Source: Bacillota bacterium (lineage in GTDB: Bacteria > Bacillota_A > Clostridia > Lachnospirales > Lachnospiraceae). Taken from it: a DNA stretch of 64,000 nucleotides. The notes under the pieces were generated by a model, which saw only the letters and a list, made by a program, of their open reading frames with translations, was not told the DNA's origin and did no database searches. Positions 43,473 to 51,734 of this stretch are shown piece by piece. Each line of letters starts with the position of its first letter. The first letter of the stretch is position 1. A program made the position numbers and the translations under genes. The stretch spans positions 296,739-360,738 of the forward strand of contig JAEYMU010000024.1 in NCBI GenBank assembly GCA_023407175.1, read 5' to 3'.

Positions 43473-43534
43473 TTGACATTGCCAATTCTATGAAATAAAA
43501 TATGAATGAATATAAAAATATTCATTCATATTTT
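43473..43534 (+). promoter_or_regulatory. Promoter with perfect 16-bp-arm operator for the TetR gene
   Basis: TTGACA (43473-43478) and TAAAAT (43496-43501), 17-bp spacing. Perfect inverted repeats AAAATATGAATGAATA (43497-43512) and its complement (43519-43534), separated by 6 nt, overlap the -10 box and start site. This predicts tight autorepression by the TetR protein encoded 50 bp downstream. Confidence 0.82.
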
Positions 43535-43584
43535 TGCCGGTAAGTGGTAGATTAAGTAAAAAAATACAGTAAGAGGGCTGGAAA

Positions 43585-44169
43585 ATGAAAGACAAAAAAG
43601 AGGTATTGTTTGAGTGTGCAAAGGAGCTGTTTGCCACGAAGGGCTTTAAGGATACAGGAATTTCCGATATTACAAAGCTGGCCGGCTTTGGCGTAGGTAC
43701 GTTTTATAATTATTATCCGTCAAAGGATAAGCTGTTTGCAGAAATCTTGCAGCAGGAAACGACCGCATTAATGAAACGCATTATGAAGTCGGTTAATCTT
43801 GATGCTGACCCTGTAAAGCTGATTAAGCAGTTATTGATTTTGAATATGGAGGGTATGCTGTCCAATCCTATTTTGAGCCAATGGTATAATCCGGACATTT
43901 ATAATAAAATCGAAACGCTTTTCAGAGAAGAAAAGGGACTGGATGCTATGGAGTTTTTATATCAGGATTTTATAAAACTAGTTCAAAAATGGCAGGCAGA
44001 GGGGAAAATGAGGACGGATATCAGCAGTGAGATGATCATGGCTATATTCGGAGCCATTATCCGAATCGGATATCACAAGGAAGAAATCGGACTGCAATAT
44101 TTCCCGGAGCTCCAGGATTATCTGACGGATTTTGTACTGAAGGGACTGACCGACGGTGCAAAGCAGTAA
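43585..44169 (+). CDS. TetR family transcriptional regulator
   Basis: A 194-aa TetR regulator. The N-terminal HTH is LFATKGFKDTGISDITKLAGFGVGTFYNYYPSKDKLF (residues about 11-47), followed by a helical ligand-binding domain ending YFPELQDYLTDFVLKGLTDG. It is autoregulated through the long palindrome upstream. The natural target is the flavin-related cluster after it (ApbE fragment, FMN-binding protein), now partly decayed. Confidence 0.9.
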   Translation: MKDKKEVLFECAKELFATKGFKDTGISDITKLAGFGVGTFYNYYPSKDKLFAEILQQETTALMKRIMKSVNLDADPVKLIKQLLILNMEGMLSNPILSQWYNPDIYNKIETLFREEKGLDAMEFLYQDFIKLVQKWQAEGKMRTDISSEMIMAIFGAIIRIGYHKEEIGLQYFPELQDYLTDFVLKGLTDGAKQ

Positions 44170-44214
44170 AACACAGTGAAATCCAGGGACTTGAGGGGGA
44201 TACCGGATGGAGGA

Positions 44215-44378
44215 AAGGGCGTTTGTCTTCTCAAAGGACAGCAGAATTGAAAAGGAGAGGACAGTCCTTGGATTTGGGCGGAATCGGTAAAGGCTTTGCC
44301 AGTGACCGTTTTATGGAAATCAAAAAACTAAGGAAAGATTTTCAGGCGATTAAGGGTATAACAGTGACTTATGTGTAG
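44215..44378 (+). pseudogene. Fragment of ApbE (FAD:protein FMN transferase)
   Basis: A short frame ending at 44378 reads SLDLGGIGKGFASDRFMEI, the diagnostic DLGGIGKG motif of ApbE, with neither N- nor C-terminal domain. ApbE attaches FMN to a threonine of FMN-binding-domain proteins such as the one encoded next. The remnant suggests the locus once made its own flavinylation enzyme. Confidence 0.7.
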
Positions 44379-44391
44379 AAAGGGTGGTTGT

Positions 44392-44850
44392 ATGCAAACG
44401 ATCAAAAAGAGAAAGGGGAAATTCAGGGTGTGGATTGTATTGTTGGTGATTTTAGGAGTGATTGGGCTTGGACTGGGAATCACGATGCTTGCTTTTGAGC
44501 CGGGACGGCGGGAGGCGCTAAACCTCACAATTGGTACCATAGACTTTAAGAACCTGAATGACGGTATTTATACGGGAGAATATAAGGGAACAAAGGATCA
44601 TCTTCGAGACACCAAGGTTCAGGTGACGGTAGCCTCCGGCGAGGTTACGGAGATCAAAGTAATCGGAGGTGCGCTGGCAAATGAAAAGCAAACCACTGAG
44701 GTCAGAAACGGGCAGTCTATCAATGATTTGCTGGACCGGGTAATCGAATCCGAGTCCTTACAGGTAGATGTGATAAGCGGTGCTACAATTTCATCCAAGG
44801 TGCATCTGAAAGCGGTGGAAAATGCGCTTAAGCAGGCGCAGACCAAGTAG
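44392..44850 (+). CDS. FMN-binding domain membrane-anchored protein
   Basis: A 152-aa protein. One N-terminal membrane helix (FRVWIVLLVILGVIGLGLGI, residues about 9-28) is followed by an extracytoplasmic FMN-binding domain (PF04205-like): NDGIYTGEYKGTKDHLRDTKVQVTV-type sequence from residue 56 and the flavinylation motif DVISGATISS, whose Thr would carry FMN. Such proteins pass electrons across the membrane to outside acceptors. An in-frame ATG at 44371 exists, but AAAGGGTGG precedes ATG 44392. With its ApbE neighbour broken, modification would need an ApbE encoded elsewhere. Confidence 0.85.
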   Translation: MQTIKKRKGKFRVWIVLLVILGVIGLGLGITMLAFEPGRREALNLTIGTIDFKNLNDGIYTGEYKGTKDHLRDTKVQVTVASGEVTEIKVIGGALANEKQTTEVRNGQSINDLLDRVIESESLQVDVISGATISSKVHLKAVENALKQAQTK

Positions 44851-44892
44851 AGGTGATCGCAATGGCTATTTTTAAAAATCAAAAGGGAATGA

Positions 44893-45063
44893 ATATTATT
44901 GGACAGGGGGAAAGATTATTCTTTTTACGCTGCCGTCTTTTTGTATAGCGGTGTCATGATTTTCATAGGCAAGGAAGAGAAAAGCCTTATGAAAGCCTTT
45001 GGCAGGGAGTACGAGGTCTATCTAAAAAAGGTTGACCGGATGCTTCCTTTAAAGCATCCTTAA
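44893..45063 (+). pseudogene. C-terminal fragment of an isoprenylcysteine-type methyltransferase
   Basis: A frame ending at TAA 45061-45063 reads a membrane helix and then FIGKEEKSLMKAFGREYEVYLKKV and DRMLPL, the C-terminal signature of ICMT/phospholipid methyltransferase-like membrane proteins (EEK-L-FG-EY--Y---V-R--P). The N-terminal two-thirds are absent, and the ATG at 44862 reads in another frame. It overlaps the 3' end of the convergent gene at 45060. Remnant. Confidence 0.55.
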
Positions 45064-45965
45064 TAATACGGATAAACATAGCCCGCCACTTCCTCTGCGG
45101 ACGTGATCTTTGTTACGGTAATCTGGGGATCGTCACATTTCTGACCATTATATTCATATTGCCCTATTATAAGGGTACCTTCAACTGTGATCCAGGAATC
45201 TGCCTTTAGCTCGGAGGCCTTTTCGTATTTACATAGGAAGCCGGCTGGAGCTAAGTCTGCAACACAGCAGGACATCATCAGACGGGCCGGAACAAATTCA
45301 TCCGCCTGCAATAGCTCGGGATCTTTGTAAACAAATCCTGTTATGACAACTGTGTACCCTTCATATTTCTCCATATTAGCGTATAGCTCCGTATACCACA
45401 AGCCAAAATCATCATTTGATACTGTGATTTTTCTGTTTGCTGTATCCAGGCCAGGCAAATCCGTTGAAGATTTATCCTCGGGCACATCGGTTTGGGTACT
45501 TTCTGCAGAGGGATTGTCCGTGGCTTCAATACTACTAGGGGAAGTGTCCTCAGCAGGGATGCCTGTCGTGCCAGTAAAGTAGGAAATGTCTGAGGAAGAT
45601 TGATTTTGAGATAAATCATAGGTACTTTGTCCAGATTGATTGGATAAGGTATTTCCGCTGATGTAGCTTCCCGAAAGCTCCGAGGTGCTCAATGGGCTGT
45701 GGGGGAGGAGCAGCAGTAAAGCAGGAAGCACCAGCACGAAACAATGTGCCCAGCGGACCTTATGCTGTGGACGGAATACCCGGAAGAAGCCCGTACAAGC
45801 CCAGATCAGCATTATGATTGCGGTAAAATAAAGATACGGCTTCATTCTGGGCGTTACATACGAAAGATATGCCCCAGTGTTTATCAGGTAAAGCATCAAG
45901 CTGCCAAAAACAAAGTGACATAAGGACTCCAGGAAAATCTGAGGGTTAAAAGCCCTTGCCTGCAT
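45060..45965 (-). CDS. YcgQ-like TIGR03943 family protein
   Basis: A 301-aa protein with four N-terminal membrane helices (residues about 10-120), a long Ser/Thr-rich extracellular linker (about 125-190) and a C-terminal domain with MEKYEGYTVVITGFVYKDPE, ARLMMSCCVADLAPAGFLCKYE and WITVEGTL. This is the partner protein of the YcgR/DUF318 permease, known in B. subtilis as YcgQ, in zinc-linked clusters. The cysteine pair SCC may bind metal. GAGGTGATT precedes ATG 45965; an upstream in-frame start at 45998 is less likely. It is the last gene of the zur-cobW-permease unit on the minus strand. Confidence 0.85.
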   Translation of the reverse strand: MQARAFNPQIFLESLCHFVFGSLMLYLINTGAYLSYVTPRMKPYLYFTAIIMLIWACTGFFRVFRPQHKVRWAHCFVLVLPALLLLLPHSPLSTSELSGSYISGNTLSNQSGQSTYDLSQNQSSSDISYFTGTTGIPAEDTSPSSIEATDNPSAESTQTDVPEDKSSTDLPGLDTANRKITVSNDDFGLWYTELYANMEKYEGYTVVITGFVYKDPELLQADEFVPARLMMSCCVADLAPAGFLCKYEKASELKADSWITVEGTLIIGQYEYNGQKCDDPQITVTKITSAEEVAGYVYPYY

Positions 45966-46015
45966 AATCACCTCACCTTCTGCCGGTACAGACGGCATAA
46001 AATACTTTATATCCC

Positions 46016-47584
46016 TTACAAATCAGAGAGGAAAAAGACGACAGCAAAGCATACGATAAAGGCCGTAAAGAACAGCTTTACAATAAAGCGCTTTGAAAAT
46101 CCCGAAGAGAGCATCAGTACGTTTTTTATATCCAGCATCGGTCCAAATACAAGAAAGCCCATAATTGCACCCATCGGAAATTGATTTGCAAAGCTGCGGG
46201 CAATAATAGCGTCAGAGGATGAGCAAAGAGAGAGAACAAAGGCCATCACCATCATAATCAGGATGGATACGGCCAGCCCGGTGCCGCCTTGGGAGGAGGT
46301 AAATACTCCGGTTCCGACTGCCTGAAAGACAGAGGCGATAAAGGTTCCGATTACCAGATATTTACCGACACTGAAAAACTCCGCCTGTGAATGCCTTAGG
46401 AATAATCCGGCCTTACCCTTTAACGTGGTGATCGCTTCCATATCCTCATAGCAGCCGCAGCTGCACATCAGCTGGTCGAGAACTCCGCCGGACAATATAT
46501 GACCTTTCGGAGGCCAGAGGGCGAAGCTAAGTCCGATAGTAACAGCGGCTATCATTCCCAGGCACACGCGGCTGATTACAATGGTCAGATTGCCGCTGAA
46601 AGCATAATAGGTTGATAAAATAACCACGGGATTGATTACCGGTGTAGCTGTCATAAAGGTAACGGCTACGGGAAGAGGGATTCCCTTGCGCACCAGGCTC
46701 CGAAAAATCGGAATGGAGGCACAGTCACAGACCGGAAGGCAAAAACCGCCCAGGACTGCAAACAGCATTCCCAGGCCGAGCGATTTGGGAAATATGCGTT
46801 CAATCGTGCTTTGAGGGATAAAAATCTGGATCGCAGCCGACAGCAGTACGCCAATGAGCAAAAAGGGTACTGCCTGCAGGATGATTCCAAGAAAAACGTT
46901 AATAATCGTATTGAATGGAATTCGGAGCACCTCAAAAGCAGACTGTCCAACCAAATACAGAGCCATGATCAGAACAGCGGTAAGGAAGAACATATTGACA
47001 GGCTGTTCCTTTTCTCCGAACAGATGCTGATACAAAGCATTGTATGCTTTTATCTGGTATATAGTAACGCCCGGATTTATTCCGCTCAACAGGCGGTGAA
47101 TTCGTCTATAAGCAGCTGCCGAACTTACATTGCGTACAACGATAAAATCACTGTTTGCAATCTGTTCGGGCAAAGCACTCCCTGTTCGTCCCAGCAGATT
47201 TTCAATGTTTGCGGCATCTGCAATATGTACCGCTTTTTGTATTTTACACAGACCCCGCAGCGGCGGCTGCAGGAGCAGTGCCTGCAAAAGGGAAAAAGGG
47301 ACAACGCCGTTCCATTCGATCCAAATTTCATCCGGCTTGCAGCTTTGCAGGACAGCCATAATTTCTTCGAGGATATGCTTCGGCTGCTGCTCTAAAGCCT
47401 TTTTAGGAAAGGAAAGGCCGCGGCAGTTGTGATGTACGCTATGAAATTCTTCCTCACCGGTTTCAAACTGGATTACCAGTATATTGATTTTCCGCCAATC
47501 CTGCCGGTTCAACAAAGTATTCAGAAACGTTGTTTTTCCAGCATCCAGAAAACCGGTTACAACGTAAACGGGGATTACCATCAT
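46016..47584 (-). CDS. COG0523 GTPase fused to a YcgR/DUF318-type permease
   Basis: A 522-aa fusion. Residues 1-190 form a CobW/COG0523-like G domain (Walker A GFLDAGKTT, near residue 11) lacking the CxCC metal-site motif. Residues about 195-522 form a permease with about eight helices and the family motif FCLPVCDCASIPIFRSLVRKG and ATPVINPVVILSTYYAF. DUF318 permeases and COG0523 GTPases are usually separate. Here they are one continuous frame, with no stop or shift at the joint. It follows an intact CobW gene by 1 bp and precedes the YcgQ-like gene, so zinc (or another metal) handling is likely. Confidence 0.88.
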   Translation of the reverse strand: MMVIPVYVVTGFLDAGKTTFLNTLLNRQDWRKINILVIQFETGEEEFHSVHHNCRGLSFPKKALEQQPKHILEEIMAVLQSCKPDEIWIEWNGVVPFSLLQALLLQPPLRGLCKIQKAVHIADAANIENLLGRTGSALPEQIANSDFIVVRNVSSAAAYRRIHRLLSGINPGVTIYQIKAYNALYQHLFGEKEQPVNMFFLTAVLIMALYLVGQSAFEVLRIPFNTIINVFLGIILQAVPFLLIGVLLSAAIQIFIPQSTIERIFPKSLGLGMLFAVLGGFCLPVCDCASIPIFRSLVRKGIPLPVAVTFMTATPVINPVVILSTYYAFSGNLTIVISRVCLGMIAAVTIGLSFALWPPKGHILSGGVLDQLMCSCGCYEDMEAITTLKGKAGLFLRHSQAEFFSVGKYLVIGTFIASVFQAVGTGVFTSSQGGTGLAVSILIMMVMAFVLSLCSSSDAIIARSFANQFPMGAIMGFLVFGPMLDIKNVLMLSSGFSKRFIVKLFFTAFIVCFAVVFFLSDL

Positions 47585-47585
47585 G

Positions 47586-48521
47586 TTATGCCTCGCTGAA
47601 AAGACCGGTTAACTCCTGCCGGTTCAGATTACGCCCGATGAAGCAAAGCATGTCGCCTCCGGTAGTACAACTGGTAATTTGGATATCTCCGGGAAGATAT
47701 TGCAGATTTATATATCCGTTCGGAGAGCAGACGATACCCTTTGCCCGAAGAATGTCTCCCCTTGTACTTCGTTCCATATACAATACACGCGCTTTCAGGT
47801 CTTCTATACTGAATACCCTCTTTGTCCGTATGGTAACGGTATCAAAGATTTCCTCCGCTGAATGATCATGTCTGCAATTACAGCTATGATCATCAGGATG
47901 TCCGCAATGGCAGTGTTTTTCGTGAGCCGGCACAGGCTTTGGAGATAAAATCCTGTCAGCGGTAATTTTATGCCAGGGATCGGAAAGAATAGGTGCATGT
48001 GGGTTCAGACGATTGATCAGCCGGTAAGCGTCATCTACCTTATCCGGAAAGTTCTCAGTGCGGCTAAGCAGGATAAGATCGGCGTTCTGAATCTGATCCT
48101 CGAAGAACTCACCGAAGTTATCCAGGTACATTTTACAGCGTTTCACGTCCGCAACGGTTATCTTCGCCTTGACCCCTGCCAGGGGAAGAATGCGCGGGTC
48201 CGAGCAGATTTGTATAATATCTGAAAGCTTGCCGACGCCGGACGGTTCAATTATGATTTTATCGGGATGGTAGAGCTCCAGGAGCTCCTTCAGAGACCTT
48301 GCAAAATCACCGGAAAGACTGCAGCAGATGCAGCCTGAATTGATTTCCTTTATTTTAACGCAGCCGGATTTGAGCAGGGCAGCATCGACACTTATTTCCC
48401 CGAAATCATTTTCAATAAGAGCAACCCTATCTTTATGAAACGCTTCTTTCAGCAGCTTTTGAATCAAGGTGGTTTTACCTGCTCCCAGGAAACCTGAAAT
48501 GATATATATTTCTGTTGGCAT
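47586..48521 (-). CDS. COG0523/CobW family metal GTPase
   Basis: A 311-aa metal-chaperone GTPase. Walker A is GFLGAGKTT (near residue 10), the metal-transfer motif CxCC is NSGCICCSL (near residue 64), followed by IIEPSGVG. A His/Cys-rich loop, HEKHCHCGHPDDHSCNCRHD (about residues 202-221), precedes the C-terminal CobW_C domain. Members in Zur regulons (ZNG1/YciC type) deliver zinc to client proteins during starvation. It lies 51 bp after zur and 1 bp before the fused GTPase-permease. Confidence 0.92.
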   Translation of the reverse strand: MPTEIYIISGFLGAGKTTLIQKLLKEAFHKDRVALIENDFGEISVDAALLKSGCVKIKEINSGCICCSLSGDFARSLKELLELYHPDKIIIEPSGVGKLSDIIQICSDPRILPLAGVKAKITVADVKRCKMYLDNFGEFFEDQIQNADLILLSRTENFPDKVDDAYRLINRLNPHAPILSDPWHKITADRILSPKPVPAHEKHCHCGHPDDHSCNCRHDHSAEEIFDTVTIRTKRVFSIEDLKARVLYMERSTRGDILRAKGIVCSPNGYINLQYLPGDIQITSCTTGGDMLCFIGRNLNRQELTGLFSEA

Positions 48522-48572
48522 ACGACACTCCCCCTTAATATAGATATCTGGCGTACGTTATACTGACTTGGG

Positions 48573-48998
48573 TCAATGCCGGTTAGTTCCGGCACAATTC
48601 TTACACAATCCGAATATTTCCAGATTATGACCCATGACATGAAACTCCTCATCCTCAAGCTTTGGTATAAATTTCTCCATCGGGCAGTTATCCATTGTGA
48701 TGATTTTATGGCAGTTCATACATACAGCATAATGCTTATGCTTAAAGCGGTTTAGTTCGTATACAGCCATTTCGTTATTCATCATATTGGTTTTAATTAC
48801 CAACCCTTTGTTTACGAAAATCTCCAGTATCCTGTAAACAGTGGACATCCAGGCGGCATTCTGATTATCGCTGTCCATTTTGGAGCAAATCTCCGCAGCA
48901 CTTAAGGGCTTCTCGGAGTTCTCCAGTATCAGGAGCACATTTTCGCGCTGTCTGGTTCTTTTTACGCCCGCAGGCCAGTTATTCTGTATCTCTTTCAA
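48573..48998 (-). CDS. zur: Fur family metalloregulator, probably Zur
   Basis: A 141-aa Fur-family repressor. The winged-helix domain has KPLSAAEICSKMD and MSTVYRILEIFVNKGLV (residues about 30-75), then the dimer domain with HKHYAVCMNCHKI and a C-terminal CKNC, together a structural Zn(Cys)4 site. Its neighbours (ZnuABC, COG0523 GTPases, YcgQR) make zinc the sensed metal. A strong promoter lies upstream (49139-49167). A PerR or Fur role is less likely. Confidence 0.85.
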   Translation of the reverse strand: MKEIQNNWPAGVKRTRQRENVLLILENSEKPLSAAEICSKMDSDNQNAAWMSTVYRILEIFVNKGLVIKTNMMNNEMAVYELNRFKHKHYAVCMNCHKIITMDNCPMEKFIPKLEDEEFHVMGHNLEIFGLCKNCAGTNRH

Positions 48999-49109
48999 TC
49001 AATTCACCTCGCTTGTTTATTTAAAAAGAGCTTATTAACCCTCTTTCCTATGTGGTGTGTATCACCAAAGTATTCAATTGTTTTGTCCTTCTCATCTTAT
49101 ATATGATAC

Positions 49110-49167
49110 CCAAATGCATATTATTCCCATTTAAATTTATTATAGAGTTACCTTTTTAAGAAGTCAA
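49110..49167 (-). promoter_or_regulatory. Promoter and possible operator of the zur unit
   Basis: On the minus strand TTGACT (49162-49167) and TATAAT (49139-49144) are separated by 17 bp. Just downstream (about 49110-49131) half-sites AAATG and CATTT occur with wider spacing than in the znu boxes, possibly a weaker Zur site for autoregulation. Confidence 0.65.
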
Positions 49168-49967
49168 GTTTTTGAAAGAAGCCTTTTGAAAATCAGCACC
49201 AATACGAGAACAGCAACGGAAATCAGGGCGGTGAAGCCGCCGGGAGCTACATTGAGATAATACGAAAGGAACAGTCCCAGCATAATATCTATGACACTGA
49301 AAGCAATGGAACAGATCAAGGTGATTTTAAAGCCCTTCCCAAGCTGCAGTGCCGTGGCCACAGGAAGTGTGATCATGGAGCTGAGCACCAGGACCCCCAC
49401 AATACGGATCGACACGGAGATAGCGGAGGCTACGAGGATAGAAAAGACATAATTGATCAGACGGACTTTTACTCCTGCCACTCTGGCGGCTTCCTCGTCG
49501 TATGCGATGTATATCATCTGGTGATATAGAAAAATCAGAGTTAAAACGGAGATCGCACTGAGAATCAGCACCATGATCATATCAAACCGGGTTACGGTCA
49601 GGATACTTCCGAACATAAAGGAATCCGCATTGGCATGAAGCCTTCCGGAGCTGATGATGGTAATGGCGGTGCCCACACTTAAGGAAAGTACAATGGCAAG
49701 GATCAGATCGGTATATTTCTTAAAGGAGCTGCGCAGGAATTCAATCAGCGCACCGCAGACCGAGGTGAAAATAAATGCGCTAAGGATTGGATTTTGATTG
49801 GAGACCAGCCCGATTGTAACACCGGCAAGAGAGGCGTGGGATAGTGTGTCTCCGATCATGGAGTAACGGCGCAGCACCAGGAAGATGCCGATACAGGGGC
49901 ATAGAATCGATATAAATATGGATACAAAAAGTGCGTTTTGCATAAAGCCGTAGCTAAGCATTGACAT
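49164..49967 (-). CDS. znuB: Zinc ABC transporter permease
   Basis: A 267-aa ABC-3 family permease with seven to eight helices: MLSYGFMQNALFVSIFISIL at the start, RYSMIGDTLSHASLAGVTIG (the conserved metal-permease signature), YDEEAARVAGVKVRLINYVF and the helix SSMITLPVATALQLGKGFK. It forms the channel for zinc delivered by ZnuA. It overlaps znuC by 14 bp on the minus strand and is controlled by the divergent Zur boxes. Confidence 0.93.
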   Translation of the reverse strand: MSMLSYGFMQNALFVSIFISILCPCIGIFLVLRRYSMIGDTLSHASLAGVTIGLVSNQNPILSAFIFTSVCGALIEFLRSSFKKYTDLILAIVLSLSVGTAITIISSGRLHANADSFMFGSILTVTRFDMIMVLILSAISVLTLIFLYHQMIYIAYDEEAARVAGVKVRLINYVFSILVASAISVSIRIVGVLVLSSMITLPVATALQLGKGFKITLICSIAFSVIDIMLGLFLSYYLNVAPGGFTALISVAVLVLVLIFKRLLSKT

Positions 49968-50640
49968 TGTTGTTTCCTCCGTTTCTTAAGAATTCGTCGG
50001 CATACTGCTGTGGGGTGCAAAGATGCCCCTGTCCGCCTTGAAGGTGGTAAATGAGAGTGGAGTTTGTAACAGCGGCCTCCAGGTTGTGTTCCACGGAAAC
50101 AATGGTAATTCCTTTTTCTTCGTTTAGCTTTTTTAGGAGGCCATAAATCTCCCTTTGGCTGTTCCTGTCCACGCCGGTGGAAGGTTCGTCCAAAAGCAGC
50201 AGCTCAGGGTTTCCCATAAGAGCTCTTGCAATCAATATTTTCTGACTTTGGCCGCCGGAGAGGGTACCCATCAGCGCGCCTGCAAAATCCGTCATCCCAA
50301 CCTGCTCAAGCTTTTCTGCAATCATATCCTTGCTTTTAAGCTTTAAAAGCCGCCGGTAGGAATTCAGCATCTCATAAACCGTAATGGGAAAATTGGAGTT
50401 GGAAAAATCATTTTTTTGCGGGACATAGCCGATTCTCTTTGCCTGGGATAGGATGCTCCCCCTTGTAGGCTTCATGAACTTCAATATAAGCCTCATCAGC
50501 GTGCTTTTCCCGCTGCCGTTTTCACCCACTACGGATACATACTCACCATTGCGTATTTCAAGGTTGATACCGTCCAGTATGAAGGGCGGCAAGCCTGAAT
50601 ATGAAAAGAACAAATTTTCTGCCTTGATCACGAATAACAT
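49954..50640 (-). CDS. znuC: Zinc ABC transporter ATP-binding protein
   Basis: A 228-aa ABC ATPase: Walker A GENGSGKST (near residue 39), Q-loop GYVPQKNDFSNSNFPITVYE, signature LSGGQSQKILIARALMGNPE, Walker B LLLLDEPSTGVD, switch EHN. FPITVYE is typical of metal (ZnuC/MntB) ATPases. It drives ZnuB. It is divergently transcribed from znuA across a 138-bp region with two Zur-like palindromes. Confidence 0.93.
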   Translation of the reverse strand: MLFVIKAENLFFSYSGLPPFILDGINLEIRNGEYVSVVGENGSGKSTLMRLILKFMKPTRGSILSQAKRIGYVPQKNDFSNSNFPITVYEMLNSYRRLLKLKSKDMIAEKLEQVGMTDFAGALMGTLSGGQSQKILIARALMGNPELLLLDEPSTGVDRNSQREIYGLLKKLNEEKGITIVSVEHNLEAAVTNSTLIYHLQGGQGHLCTPQQYADEFLRNGGNNNVNA

Positions 50641-50668
50641 CCTTTCTGGTATATGATAAATTATTTAA

Positions 50669-50752
50669 TGCAAATGCATATCATTTGCACTTGACAATTA
50701 TAACCTTTCAAGCTATCCTATCTATTATAGATGCAAATGGGAAGCATTTGCA
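50669..50752. promoter_or_regulatory. Two Zur-like boxes around the divergent znu promoters
   Basis: TGCAAATG-N5-CATTTGCA occurs twice with perfect 8-bp arms: 50669-50689 and 50732-50752. Between them is the znuA promoter TTGACA (50691-50696), 17 bp, TATCCT (50714-50719). Box 1 abuts the -35 and box 2 sits just after the start site, so a repressor bound to both would block znuA, and box 1 would block znuC. The motif differs from the B. subtilis Zur box but is clearly repeated and metal-gene-specific here. Confidence 0.85.
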
Positions 50753-50778
50753 AGCAAAATTTTATGGAGGTTAATGAT

Positions 50779-51717
50779 ATGAGAAAAAGATGGATGGCTA
50801 TGCTGCTATGCCTGATTGTCCTGGTAAGCTTTTCGGCGTGCAGTAACAATTCAACGAGTGATACGCAGGGAAGCAGGATTAAGGTTTCGGTGACCTTTGA
50901 CGCTATGAAGGAGTTCGTCGAGGCTGTCGGGAAGGATAAGGTGGAGGTTTCAACGATTATTCCCGCCGGAACGGAACCCCATGATTTCGAACCAAAGGCA
51001 CAGGATCTGGCAGACTTAAGTAAAGCAGCAATATTTGTCTATAACGGTCTTGGAATGGAGAGCTGGGCGGAGGAAGCAATTCAGGCTTCAGGGAATGACA
51101 AGCTGATCGTTGTTGAAGCATCTGCGGGAGCCGATGTTATAGCAACAGAAACGGAGTCCGAAGAGGATGCGGAAGATACGGAGAACGAGGAGGAGCATGA
51201 CCACGGAAAGTATGATCCCCATTTATGGTTAAGCTTAAAGGGCGCTCAGACTGAGGTGAACAATATTAAAGATGCACTTATTCAGGCTGATTCCTCCAAT
51301 AAGGATTATTATGAGCGCAACTGCAGTGATTATATCTCACAGCTGGAAAGCCTTTATAATGAATACAGCGATAAATTCCAGTCCCTGGAGAGAAAAACCT
51401 TTGTTACGGGGCATGCCGCTTTTGGCTATCTGTGCCGTGACTTTGGTTTGGAACAAAACAGCGTCAGTGATATTTACGCAGAGGGAGAACCCTCGGCACA
51501 GCAATTAGCTGAGCTTGTGGAATACTGTAAAGAAAACAGCGTAACAACTGTTTTTGCCGAAGAAATGGCAAGCCCCGCCGTCTCCCAAACGTTAGCAGAT
51601 GAAGTAGGTGCCAAGGTGGAGACTATCTATACGATGGAAGGCGCCGAGGATGATAAGACATATTTGGAGAGGATGGAGGAGAACCTTTCTAAAATTTATG
51701 ATAGCTTAGCCCAATAG
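50779..51717 (+). CDS. znuA: Zinc-binding lipoprotein of ABC transporter
   Basis: A 312-aa cluster A-I metal-binding lipoprotein. A signal peptide ends in SFSAC, then the zinc-site histidines in EPHDFEP, YDPHLWL and VTGHAAFGYL plus the C-terminal acidic residue in FAEEMASP. An acidic His-containing loop (DTENEEEHDHGKYD) precedes the second His, as in zinc-specific ZnuA/AdcA. The frame extends to 50731 through the Zur box, but GGAGG upstream of ATG 50779 and the signal peptide fix the start. It hands zinc to ZnuBC. Confidence 0.93.
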   Translation: MRKRWMAMLLCLIVLVSFSACSNNSTSDTQGSRIKVSVTFDAMKEFVEAVGKDKVEVSTIIPAGTEPHDFEPKAQDLADLSKAAIFVYNGLGMESWAEEAIQASGNDKLIVVEASAGADVIATETESEEDAEDTENEEEHDHGKYDPHLWLSLKGAQTEVNNIKDALIQADSSNKDYYERNCSDYISQLESLYNEYSDKFQSLERKTFVTGHAAFGYLCRDFGLEQNSVSDIYAEGEPSAQQLAELVEYCKENSVTTVFAEEMASPAVSQTLADEVGAKVETIYTMEGAEDDKTYLERMEENLSKIYDSLAQ

Positions 51718-51734
51718 GGCATGATACGAGGTTC

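Noticed and set aside
46811..47395. A 194-codon plus-strand frame opposite the GTPase-permease fusion
   Set aside because: Shadow of the coding strand; the opposite frame has Walker A and permease motifs.
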